64,000 nt of DNA, taken from positions 124,001-188,000 of the forward strand of contig NZ_CANLZV010000002.1 of the NCBI RefSeq assembly GCF_947495665.1, in the 5' to 3' direction. Below the pieces are notes generated by a model that was given only the letters and a program-made list of their open reading frames with translations, was not told the DNA's origin and did no database searches. This DNA comes from an uncultured Sunxiuqinia sp. (lineage in GTDB: Bacteria; Bacteroidota; Bacteroidia; Bacteroidales; Prolixibacteraceae). This document shows positions 1 through 7,840 of the stretch, piece by piece. The position numbers were made by a program, and so were the translations under genes. How positions within the stretch are numbered: position 1 is the first letter of the stretch; the number at the start of each line of letters is the position of its first letter.

Positions 1-876
1 ATGCTTTCAAGAATGCCTGTGGGAGCTACCTTTTTTGATCAAACTTATTTTCCGTATGTCGACGGTTATCCGGATAGCTATGAGAACCTCGATGCTGAAA
101 TGGGACGGATCATGTGGGCGCGTGATGCTCATAGCCCCTGGGATCATGCAGGTGAAGATCGTTTTTGGGAACAACTGCGAGAGCGAACCTTGCGTTTACG
201 CGAAACAACGGATAAAGCTTTGTTGGTGGTTTGCGGCTGCAACCTTTTTGAATGGGGAACTTTTCTTCGGCGTATGGATAACTTCCTGATGGATTTGCTG
301 TGCGACCCGGCAAATGTTGAAAGATTGTTGGATGAATTATTGAAACGTCATTTAGCAACCTTAGAGAAAGTATGCAATGCCGTAGGAGATCTAGTGGATA
401 TCATCCGTTTTGGCGATGATTTGGGAATGACTTCCGGTCCGTTTATGGATGCTGATACTTATCGGTTGCTTTTTAAACCACGTCATAAAATATTGTGCGA
501 TTATGTGAAAGAACACAGCCAGATGCACACCTTCATTCATTCATGTGGTTCCATCTCATCGTTAATGCCGGATCTGATTGAGGCGGGAATCGAGATTTTT
601 AACCCCGTACAAACCAATGCTTGGCAAATGGAGCCTGAATTTCTGAAAAAGGAATTTGGTAAAGACTGTACGTTTTGGGGTGGTGGAATTGAAACGGCTG
701 GCGTGTTGAATGTTGGAGCACCGGAGAAAGTCAGGGAGCAGGTTCTTGAGCGATTGGAAACCTTCTCCAACGGAGGGGGCTTCGTATTTAATACGGTGCA
801 CAATATTTTACCCGATGTTCCACCGCAGAACATTGTTGCTATGTTTGATGCTATTCAAGAGTTTAACAACCGATAG
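1..876 (+). CDS. Uroporphyrinogen decarboxylase-fold methyltransferase-like protein, probably 5'-truncated by the window edge
   Basis: The product belongs to the URO-D/MtaA superfamily, TIM-barrel proteins that are either haem-pathway decarboxylases or zinc-dependent methyltransferases acting with a corrinoid protein. Visible family signatures are the HSCG segment near residue 180, a GGGIE strand near residue 227, and the C-terminal HNI..DVPPQNI tail. The 291 residues are short for a family of about 340-390, and the reading frame is open at base 1, so the true start is probably upstream. Its neighbours are a mutarotase, a corrinoid protein, a second URO-D protein and corrinoid reactivation genes. 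That context favours a substrate:corrinoid or corrinoid:acceptor methyltransferase over haem synthesis. The methyl donor is unknown. Confidence 0.85.
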   Translation: MLSRMPVGATFFDQTYFPYVDGYPDSYENLDAEMGRIMWARDAHSPWDHAGEDRFWEQLRERTLRLRETTDKALLVVCGCNLFEWGTFLRRMDNFLMDLLCDPANVERLLDELLKRHLATLEKVCNAVGDLVDIIRFGDDLGMTSGPFMDADTYRLLFKPRHKILCDYVKEHSQMHTFIHSCGSISSLMPDLIEAGIEIFNPVQTNAWQMEPEFLKKEFGKDCTFWGGGIETAGVLNVGAPEKVREQVLERLETFSNGGGFVFNTVHNILPDVPPQNIVAMFDAIQEFNNR

Positions 877-974
877 CACGGAGAATAATTTTAGCATTGA
901 CAGTAGGATAAGTAGGACTTGCACAATGAAAATTTCGGAGAGTCGGTGATTGATAAATTTATAAATATTTAGAG

Positions 975-1298
975 ATGAAACGTTTTGGACAAGTAATAGG
1001 AATAAAGCCCGAGCACTTCAAAAAATATTGTGAATACCATGCAGAGGTATGGCCCGAAGTGCTTGAAAAAATCAAAGAGTGTAATATTTCAAACTATTCT
1101 ATTTTCTACAAGGATAATCAGCTGTTTGCCTACTTCGAATATACGGGCGATGATTTTGAAGCGGACATGAAGAAAATGGCTGCAGATGCAAAAACACAAG
1201 AATGGTGGGCCATCATGGAACCGATGCAGCAACCGGTAAAAAATCGCTCGGAGGGTGAATGGTGGGCCAATATGGAAGAGGTTTTTCATTTAGACTAA
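975..1298 (+). CDS. L-rhamnose mutarotase family protein (RhaM/DUF718)
   Basis: This 107-residue protein matches the RhaM-like mutarotase family in length and motifs: HAEVWPEV with His22 as the likely catalytic residue, and a C-terminal WW-containing segment. Family members interconvert the alpha and beta anomers of L-rhamnose, and some act on L-fucose. It lies between methyltransferase genes and upstream of a PUL with a GH29 fucosidase, which suggests that a 6-deoxy sugar is the substrate of the whole region. Whether that sugar is rhamnose, fucose or a methylated derivative cannot be read from the sequence. The name rhaM is therefore not assigned. Confidence 0.85.
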   Translation: MKRFGQVIGIKPEHFKKYCEYHAEVWPEVLEKIKECNISNYSIFYKDNQLFAYFEYTGDDFEADMKKMAADAKTQEWWAIMEPMQQPVKNRSEGEWWANMEEVFHLD

Positions 1299-1369
1299 TC
1301 GTTTACAGGCGATATCGTCTTTTTGAAAATCCAGATCATCTAAAATTTAACATCTAAATTGAATACCTA

Positions 1370-2041
1370 ATGAAAGATGAACTATTGAAGAAACTATCGG
1401 CTTGTGTTGAGTTTGGAAAGACGAACAAGGCCGCGCTTTATCCACCGCAAATGAAAGGCGAGGATGGAGCGGATGAAATTACCAGCCAATTGCTTGATGA
1501 AGGCGTTGGCGCACAAGAGATATTAACGGGAGGCTTGATGCCAGGAATGGAGAAAGTTGGAATTAAGTTTCGGGAGAACAAAATTTTTGTACCTCAGGTA
1601 TTGATGTCGGCAAAGGCCATGGGCATGTCGATGGTTCATTTAAAACCATTCTTCATATCAGGGGCAGCCAAGCAAAAAGGAACGTTTATTATTGGAACTG
1701 TTCAAGGCGATTTGCACGATATTGGCAAAAACCTGGTGGCCATGATGGTTGAAGGAAGTGGGTACAAAGTCATTGACCTGGGGACTGATTGTCTGGCCGA
1801 GAAATACATTGCTGCGATAAAGGAAAATCCGGGTGCTGCAGTTGGCCTATCAGCTTTGTTAACGACAACGATGGTAAACATGGAGCAGATAACAAAGGAT
1901 ATTAAGGCTGTCTTTCCGGAAACACTGGTAACCATTGGAGGAGCTCCTGTTAATGATGATTTCTGCTTGAAAATAGGAGCTGATAATTACTCGGCTGATC
2001 CTCAGGGAGTGGTCGATTTCTTGAACACTAAAATAGCATAG
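1370..2041 (+). CDS. Corrinoid (B12-binding) protein of a methyltransferase system
   Basis: The 223-residue protein has the two-domain layout of MtaC/MtbC/MetH-type corrinoid shuttles. An N-terminal helical cap covers about residues 1-95, followed by a Rossmann-like B12 domain. The cobalt-ligand motif DxHxxG is present as D114-L-H116-D-I-G119, with further B12-domain motifs SALLTTTM and GGAPVN. Such proteins carry the methyl group between a substrate methyltransferase and an acceptor methyltransferase. The gene lies 6 bp upstream of the URO-D/thioredoxin fusion, so the two are probably translated together and form a methyl-transfer pair. Confidence 0.93.
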   Translation: MKDELLKKLSACVEFGKTNKAALYPPQMKGEDGADEITSQLLDEGVGAQEILTGGLMPGMEKVGIKFRENKIFVPQVLMSAKAMGMSMVHLKPFFISGAAKQKGTFIIGTVQGDLHDIGKNLVAMMVEGSGYKVIDLGTDCLAEKYIAAIKENPGAAVGLSALLTTTMVNMEQITKDIKAVFPETLVTIGGAPVNDDFCLKIGADNYSADPQGVVDFLNTKIA

Positions 2042-2046
2042 TTATC

Positions 2047-3396
2047 ATGGAAGGATTTAAGTTGCTTGAGAAGGCATTTCATTTAGAAGAACTTGAGAGA
2101 GCGCCTTGGGTTCCTTTTGTGGGAGTTCACGGAGGCAAATTAATTGGGGTTGATGCAGAAAGCTATTTGAAGGATGCTGAAAAGCTTGTTGCTGGTATCA
2201 GTAAGGCCGTGGAATTGTATCATCCTGATGGCATTCCTGTTGCTTTCGACCTGCAAATTGAGGCAGAAGTATTGGGCTGCAAGTTAGTGTGGAGTAAAGA
2301 TAACCCTCCAGCTGTGGTTTCTCATCCGTTAAGCGAAGGGGTGGAGCTTAGTTCACTTCAGCTGCCCAAAGAAACCGACGGACGCATTCCTGTTGTTTTG
2401 GATGCTGCTGTGACTTTGCGTAAAAAATTTCCGGATCTGGCATTATATGGCTTGATAACAGGCCCTTTTACCTTGGCTTTGCACTTGTTGGGGACCGACA
2501 TATTCATGAAACTGTTTGAGGATCCGGAATACGTAAATGAGCTGATGGAATTTTGCAGCCAGGTTGGAATTAAACACGCTGAAATGTTGATGAATGCTGG
2601 TTGCGATGTAATTGCAGTTGTTGATCCGATGACCAGCCAAATCGATCCGTTATCATTTGAAACATTTGTAAGCCCGTTTGCAACGAAGATTTTTGAATTT
2701 GTTCGCTCTCAAAATAAGTACAGTTCTTTTTTCGTGTGTGGCCATGCTCAGCAGAACATCGAGGTGATGTGTGATTGCAAGCCAGATAATGTGTCGATCG
2801 ATGAAAACATTCCTTTGGACTATGTCAAGAATGTGGCACTTGCTAAAGGCATCAGCTTTGGAGGCAATATGAAACTAACCAGTGTCCTTTTGCTGGGTAA
2901 TGAAATGGATGCAAAAAAAGAAACGGTAGCCTGTCTTGAACAAGGGGGAAATAAAGGATTTGTACTGGCTCCGGGATGTGACCTGCCGATGGACACTCCG
3001 GTTGCAAACTTACAGGCGGTAGCCGAAATTGTTTATGATGACTATGCCCGTCAGGTGGCTAAAGAGGTGGATCATCAATCGACTTTAGAGCCAGCTGATT
3101 TGAATGGCCATTTTGAAACAGGCAAAGTGGTGATTGATATCATTACCCTGGATTCTGCCTCCTGTGCTCCTTGCCAGTACATGGTGGAGGCCGTAAAAAA
3201 GGCTTCGCAGAGTTTTGGCGATAGGGTGATGGTGAACGAACACAAAATAAAAGACGTAGATGGTATCAGGATGATGTTAGCCTTAGGCGTTCAAAATGTA
3301 CCGACGACCTGTATCAATGGCAAAGTAAAGTTTATCAGCCAAATTCCGCCTAAAGTAGAAATTGAGGAGGCCATTAAGAACGAATTGACCGAATGA
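2047..3396 (+). CDS. MtaA/CmuA-like URO-D methyltransferase fused to a C-terminal thioredoxin-like domain
   Basis: Residues 1 to about 345 form a URO-D-fold methyltransferase with the zinc-site-like VCGHAQ segment and the APGCDLP motif found in MtaA/CmuA-type enzymes. From about residue 355 the protein continues into a small thioredoxin-like domain with a CAPC redox motif (Cys373 and Cys376) and the VQNVPTTCINGK strand, which contains the conserved cis-proline. At 449 residues it is about 90-100 residues longer than ordinary MtaA proteins. The extra domain could keep zinc-ligand cysteines reduced or deliver electrons to the corrinoid; this is inference. The gene overlaps the next one by 4 bp. 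Confidence 0.9.
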   Translation: MEGFKLLEKAFHLEELERAPWVPFVGVHGGKLIGVDAESYLKDAEKLVAGISKAVELYHPDGIPVAFDLQIEAEVLGCKLVWSKDNPPAVVSHPLSEGVELSSLQLPKETDGRIPVVLDAAVTLRKKFPDLALYGLITGPFTLALHLLGTDIFMKLFEDPEYVNELMEFCSQVGIKHAEMLMNAGCDVIAVVDPMTSQIDPLSFETFVSPFATKIFEFVRSQNKYSSFFVCGHAQQNIEVMCDCKPDNVSIDENIPLDYVKNVALAKGISFGGNMKLTSVLLLGNEMDAKKETVACLEQGGNKGFVLAPGCDLPMDTPVANLQAVAEIVYDDYARQVAKEVDHQSTLEPADLNGHFETGKVVIDIITLDSASCAPCQYMVEAVKKASQSFGDRVMVNEHKIKDVDGIRMMLALGVQNVPTTCINGKVKFISQIPPKVEIEEAIKNELTE

Positions 3397-4289
3397 GTAT
3401 TCCATTGCACCTGGTAACTGGTTTCCTAGGAAGTGGAAAAACGTCCTTTCTCAAGCATTTTCTTAAAAGCTTTGAAGGCAAAGGGAAAATTGCAGTGATT
3501 CAGAATGAATTTTCTGAAGTTAATGTGGATGGGGCGGAGCTCAGGGAAACAGCGTCTTACGATCTGTTGGAGATTAATAATGGTTCGGTGTTTTGTGTTT
3601 GCCTGCTGGGGGCATTTATCGATTCACTGGCTGATTTTATAAAGGAGAAACAGCCGGATCTTATCCTCATGGAGGCATCAGGACTCTCTGACCCTATTGG
3701 TGTAGGACAAATTTTTCAGGCGCAAAAGTTGAAAGGAACGGTTTTTCTGGAGCATGTTTGGTGTTTAGTTGATGCTTGTAACTATAACAGAATACCGGCC
3801 TTGAAACTCCGAATGAACCATCAGTTACGAACGGCCGATACGATCATTATTAATAAGGTTGATTTGGCTGAGCTTAAATTAGATGAGGTGATTGCTCAGG
3901 TACAAGAAATAAACCCTTTTGCTCGCCTATTACAGGGGGAATACGGTAAGGTAAGCTTAGACGGATTAAAAAAAGCCTTAAGCTTTTACCCTGCCGAGAA
4001 TAAGGGTTTAGGACGTCCGGATATTGCTTCGGGCATTATCCGCAGTAGTCGGGAAATTAGCTTGGTTCGACTCAAACAGTTTTTACAGGAAATGAAAAAC
4101 GATTGTATTCGAATAAAGGGCTTTGTAAAAATTGAGGGTGGAAAAATGGTATTTGTGCAGGGCGTTTTTGATGAATTAAGAATTGAAGAACATCGTCATT
4201 TTGCAGGTCCGGCGGAACTGGTGATGATCGGTAATTTTGACAGAACGAAAAATCTTCAAATTGTGTTTGATGAATATACTGGAATATGA
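3393..4289 (+). CDS. CobW/COG0523-family GTPase
   Basis: This 298-residue G3E-family GTPase has a Walker A motif GFLGSGKT at residues 10-17, a Walker B-like LILMEASG and the guanine-specificity motif NKVD. COG0523 proteins usually carry a CxCC metal-binding motif; here the site reads CVCL (Cys68 and Cys70), so the third cysteine is missing. Family members act as metallochaperones or help insert cobalt or zinc into target enzymes. The overlap with both the methyltransferase gene and the reactivator gene suggests service to the zinc methyltransferases or the corrinoid protein. Confidence 0.9.
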   Translation: MSIPLHLVTGFLGSGKTSFLKHFLKSFEGKGKIAVIQNEFSEVNVDGAELRETASYDLLEINNGSVFCVCLLGAFIDSLADFIKEKQPDLILMEASGLSDPIGVGQIFQAQKLKGTVFLEHVWCLVDACNYNRIPALKLRMNHQLRTADTIIINKVDLAELKLDEVIAQVQEINPFARLLQGEYGKVSLDGLKKALSFYPAENKGLGRPDIASGIIRSSREISLVRLKQFLQEMKNDCIRIKGFVKIEGGKMVFVQGVFDELRIEEHRHFAGPAELVMIGNFDRTKNLQIVFDEYTGI

Positions 4290-4972
4290 AAGTTGAATTT
4301 ACTTATCAGTTTGAGGAACTTGCCATTGACATGGATCGACTTCGGAAAGGCTTAGGGTATTCCGAAGAACCAATTCCAGAGCTTTTTATCGACTATTTGA
4401 AAAAAGTAAAGGAAGATTGCCGAGAGCTAACTGACATTTGTGGTGCTTTTCGCATTTGCGAAGAGCTTCAGTTTGCAGACAATAAACGTTCGTTTTTCGC
4501 AGACGGTGCAGAGTTTAAGGTTGGAAGAACAATAGCTCAGAAACTTCGGAAGGCTGATAAAATGGCTTTCTTTGTTTGCACGGCAGGAAAAACAATCAGT
4601 GAAAAAGCTTCCTCATTGCTAAAAGGCGAGGATCCGGTGTTTGGTTACGTTTATGATATTATGGGAAGCGCCATTGCTGAAGCGGTTGCTGACGAAGTTC
4701 AGCACCATATTGAACAACAAATGTTACCCCTGGGAGCGAAAATAACGAACCGATATAGCCCGGGATATTGTCATTGGAATGTAAGTGATCAGCATAAATT
4801 ATTTTCACTGTTCGACGAGAACCCATGTGGTGTTTCGTTGACAGAGTCCGCCTTGATGAATCCGGTGAAATCGGTTAGTGGAGTAATTGGGATTGGTCAG
4901 GATGTTGAGTTTCAGGATTACCAATGTTCGTTATGTGCAATGAAAGACTGCGTTTACAGGTCAGATGAATGA
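4286..4972 (+). CDS. Methionine synthase activation (MetH C-terminal) domain-like corrinoid reactivation protein
   Basis: The 228-residue protein resembles the stand-alone version of the AdoMet-binding activation domain of MetH. The RYSPGY core near residue 152 matches that fold. In MetH this domain reductively methylates inactive cob(II)alamin. A C-terminal cysteine cluster (CSLCAMKDC) is present, possibly a metal or Fe-S site as seen in stand-alone homologues of methyltransferase operons. It ends the operon and overlaps the CobW-like gene by 4 bp. The likely role is reactivation of the corrinoid protein encoded at 1370-2041. Confidence 0.82.
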   Translation: MKVEFTYQFEELAIDMDRLRKGLGYSEEPIPELFIDYLKKVKEDCRELTDICGAFRICEELQFADNKRSFFADGAEFKVGRTIAQKLRKADKMAFFVCTAGKTISEKASSLLKGEDPVFGYVYDIMGSAIAEAVADEVQHHIEQQMLPLGAKITNRYSPGYCHWNVSDQHKLFSLFDENPCGVSLTESALMNPVKSVSGVIGIGQDVEFQDYQCSLCAMKDCVYRSDE

Positions 4973-5079
4973 AACAGAAAGTTCGTTGATTGACCTTTTT
5001 TAGGATAAAAATCCATTAGTTTGGTCGGTACCGGAGGTATCGTGAAGTAAATACGAATAGCTACAAAAATCTTTAAAAA

Positions 5080-6648
5080 ATGAGAAAACGAAATATTTAT
5101 ACTTTGGCAATCGGTGCTTTAGCTGTTGCATGTAACACTGAAAAGGCACCAGATGCAGTTCAGGACCCCAATATTGTTATCATCCTGGCTGATGATCTCG
5201 GATATGGTGATGTTCAACATTACAATACGGAACGTGGAAAAATTCCAACACCGAATCTTGATCGGCTGGCAGCACAGGGAATGAGTTTTACAGATGCGCA
5301 TTCGTCTTCGGCTGTTTGCTCTCCCTCACGTTACTCATTACTCACTGGTCGTTATCATTGGCGCTCACGGCTCCAGAAAGGAATTGTCGGGCTTTTTGAT
5401 GATCCTCTGATTACGCCTGATCGACTTACGGTGGCCGGTTTAGTCAAGCAGCAGGGGTACCAAACGGCATGCATTGGAAAATGGCATCTTGGCTGGGACT
5501 GGCCAATTGATGAAGCGATGCGTCCGCTTTGGAAAGTGAATAAAACAGTCGAAGGCGAAGATGATGAGTCCTTTGTAGCCACAGACGAACAAAAAAAAGC
5601 TTGGCAGAGTGTATACGCTAACCCGATTGATGGTGGCCCTACAACCGTTGGGTTTGATCACTATTTTGGAACGGATGTTCCTAACTGGCCTCCTTACTGC
5701 TTTATCGAGGATGATCGAACCATTGGAATTCCGAGTGAGTTTCTTCCTAAAAAACTACTGGGAAATAATATGGCAAGCATGGCTGGACCCGCGGTTAGCG
5801 ATTGGAAACTAGAAAATATTTTACCTGAATTATGTTCTCGTGCGGCGAAGTATATTACCGAATCCGCTCAAAAAGACGAGCCATTTTTGCTTTATCTACC
5901 CTTGACTTCTCCACATACGCCTTTGGCTGTAAATGAAGCTTGGGATGGTAAAAGCAAGCTGAACCGCTATGCTGATTTTGTAATGGAAACGGATGCTCAT
6001 ATTGGGCGAGTGTTGGATGCAATTGAGAAAAGCGGCGAAAGTAACAATACCCTGATTATTTTTACTAGCGACAACGGTTGCGCCCATTATATTGGAGCAA
6101 ACGAATTGGAAGCTAAAGGCCATTTCCCCAGTGGCCCTTGGCGTGGATATAAGTCGGATGTGTGGGAAGGCGGACACCGCGTGCCATTTATTGTGAAATG
6201 GCCGGGCGTGGTGGAAGCAGGAAGCACTTGTGAACAGCTTGTGCAACAGGTCGACATTATGGCTACGCTGGCGGAGGTTATTGGTGCGAAATTACCGGAT
6301 AATGCAGGCGAAGATAGTTTCAGTTTGATGTCTTTATTGAAAGGGAATGATCAGCCTGTAAGAGATAATGCAGTAAATAGCTCTATTCGTGGAGTGCCGT
6401 CAGTACGTCAGGGAGAATGGAAACTGATTCTGGATTCAGGCTCGGGTGGTTGGACCAAAGGTGAGAGTGATCAGGAAATCCAGCTTTATAATCTTACAAC
6501 CGACCCCGGTGAAACAACCAACCTGGTATTGGAGTATCCAGAAAAGGCAGAGGAGATGAAAACGTTGTTGGAAGAGTTGATTGTACGCGGACGAAGTACA
6601 CCCGGGGAAGTGCAGGATAACGATGTAGAAGTTGTGCGGTATCTTTAA
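5080..6648 (+). CDS. S1-family sulfatase, predicted lipoprotein
   Basis: This 522-residue formylglycine sulfatase has the maturation motif C80-S-P-S-R, so Cys80 would become the catalytic formylglycine. The N-terminal metal site appears as ADDLGYGD and the downstream site as TSDNGC. The first residues form a lipobox-like signal (AVACNT, Cys18), suggesting anchoring on a membrane facing the periplasm or outside. It opens the main glycan locus about 100 bp after the methyl-transfer operon. It should remove sulfate esters from the polysaccharide or its oligosaccharides. The exact subfamily and sulfate position cannot be assigned by eye. Confidence 0.95.
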   Translation: MRKRNIYTLAIGALAVACNTEKAPDAVQDPNIVIILADDLGYGDVQHYNTERGKIPTPNLDRLAAQGMSFTDAHSSSAVCSPSRYSLLTGRYHWRSRLQKGIVGLFDDPLITPDRLTVAGLVKQQGYQTACIGKWHLGWDWPIDEAMRPLWKVNKTVEGEDDESFVATDEQKKAWQSVYANPIDGGPTTVGFDHYFGTDVPNWPPYCFIEDDRTIGIPSEFLPKKLLGNNMASMAGPAVSDWKLENILPELCSRAAKYITESAQKDEPFLLYLPLTSPHTPLAVNEAWDGKSKLNRYADFVMETDAHIGRVLDAIEKSGESNNTLIIFTSDNGCAHYIGANELEAKGHFPSGPWRGYKSDVWEGGHRVPFIVKWPGVVEAGSTCEQLVQQVDIMATLAEVIGAKLPDNAGEDSFSLMSLLKGNDQPVRDNAVNSSIRGVPSVRQGEWKLILDSGSGGWTKGESDQEIQLYNLTTDPGETTNLVLEYPEKAEEMKTLLEELIVRGRSTPGEVQDNDVEVVRYL

Positions 6649-6721
6649 AGGTCGGGAGTCATTAATTCGCTTGGATGCTACACAATACTGAAAAATAAGT
6701 TTAGGATAATAAAGAAAGATA

Positions 6722-7810
6722 ATGATAAGAAAAATGTTTAACCCCTCGCTCTTTGCAGGTTTGATGCTAGTAATCGGAACGATGATCTTTAGTGATGCTA
6801 AATGTCAATCCGTCGAAGAGAAAACAAGTTTTGCAGATCGGCTGGAGTTTATCGGAACTGCGGTAGAAGAGCCAGGATATACCATTTGGGGCACTTCGCC
6901 TATTTGGGGTGATGACGGGAAAGTGCACCTTTTTGTAGCTCGCTGGCCCGGAGAACTAAAAGTAGACCCGGGATGGCGCACACACAGCGAAATTGCCCAT
7001 TATGTTGGCGATTCGCCCGAAGGACCGTTTGTCTTTTCAGAAGTAGCGGTAAAAGGAGATATCAACGACAAGGCTCCTTGTAATCCCGCCATTCATAAAG
7101 TTTATGCACCGCATAATCCTGCCATTCATAAAGTCGACAGCTTGTATGCTTTGCTTTATATTGTTAACGATGGTATTGAAAAACATCCTTCGAACCAATA
7201 CATATGCATGGCGACCTCAGAAAGTTTATTTGGCCCCTGGAAAAAAGCCGGTGATGACGGGGTGATTCTTAGGGCTTCAAAGAATCCTGATTACTGGACT
7301 TACAAGGCCAGCAATGGCGTTAATAATCCGGCATTTTTACAGCATCCCGATGGGGGATATTTTCTCTATTTCAAGTCAGAAAAAGCTCGTATGGGATTGG
7401 CAGTTTCCGAAAGCCTGGAGGGCCCTTATGTCCAACTTCCTTTTCCGGTAACCGCCAATGATCGGAATATTGAGGATGGCTATGCTTTTATGTATGAGGG
7501 AAAGTTTGCGCTGCTTACCACTGACAACCATGGAATGATTGAAGAAGGAGGGGGTATTTTGTGGACTTCGGAAAATGGTATTCGTTTTACGGAGTTTGAA
7601 AAAGGCTTTCATCACATCAATGATTATACAACGGTGGAGATGTCAAAAGTAAATCGAATCTATGGACCTGGGGGGCGGAACTATGCCAAGTTTGAACGGC
7701 CGCAAGTGCTGCTGAAAGACGGGAAGCCAGCTTATGTGTATCTGCCGTCAGGAACCAACATTTATGGCGATGATTGCACGGTTAGCTACGTCTTGAAGTA
7801 TGTAGAATAG
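6722..7810 (+). CDS. Secreted GH43-like five-bladed propeller glycosidase
   Basis: The 362-residue product has a signal peptide (about residues 1-28) and the repeated pattern of five-bladed beta-propeller glycosidases: HLFVARWPGE, YALLYIVNDG, PDGGYFLYFK and FALLTTDNHGM. This is the GH43/GH117-like clan, but I cannot name the exact family or all three catalytic acids. An odd feature is a tandem 11-codon duplication at about 7082-7147 that repeats NPAIHKV twice. Position between two sulfatase genes suggests an exo-acting enzyme on desulfated oligosaccharides. Confidence 0.75.
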   Translation: MIRKMFNPSLFAGLMLVIGTMIFSDAKCQSVEEKTSFADRLEFIGTAVEEPGYTIWGTSPIWGDDGKVHLFVARWPGELKVDPGWRTHSEIAHYVGDSPEGPFVFSEVAVKGDINDKAPCNPAIHKVYAPHNPAIHKVDSLYALLYIVNDGIEKHPSNQYICMATSESLFGPWKKAGDDGVILRASKNPDYWTYKASNGVNNPAFLQHPDGGYFLYFKSEKARMGLAVSESLEGPYVQLPFPVTANDRNIEDGYAFMYEGKFALLTTDNHGMIEEGGGILWTSENGIRFTEFEKGFHHINDYTTVEMSKVNRIYGPGGRNYAKFERPQVLLKDGKPAYVYLPSGTNIYGDDCTVSYVLKYVE

Positions 7811-7840
7811 ATTATTAAAGCATGAATTGGAAAAAGAACT

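Noticed and set aside
1-876. Haem-biosynthesis HemE
   Set aside because: The neighbours are corrinoid methyl-transfer genes and the tail motifs fit the methyltransferase-like branch of the URO-D superfamily better than HemE.
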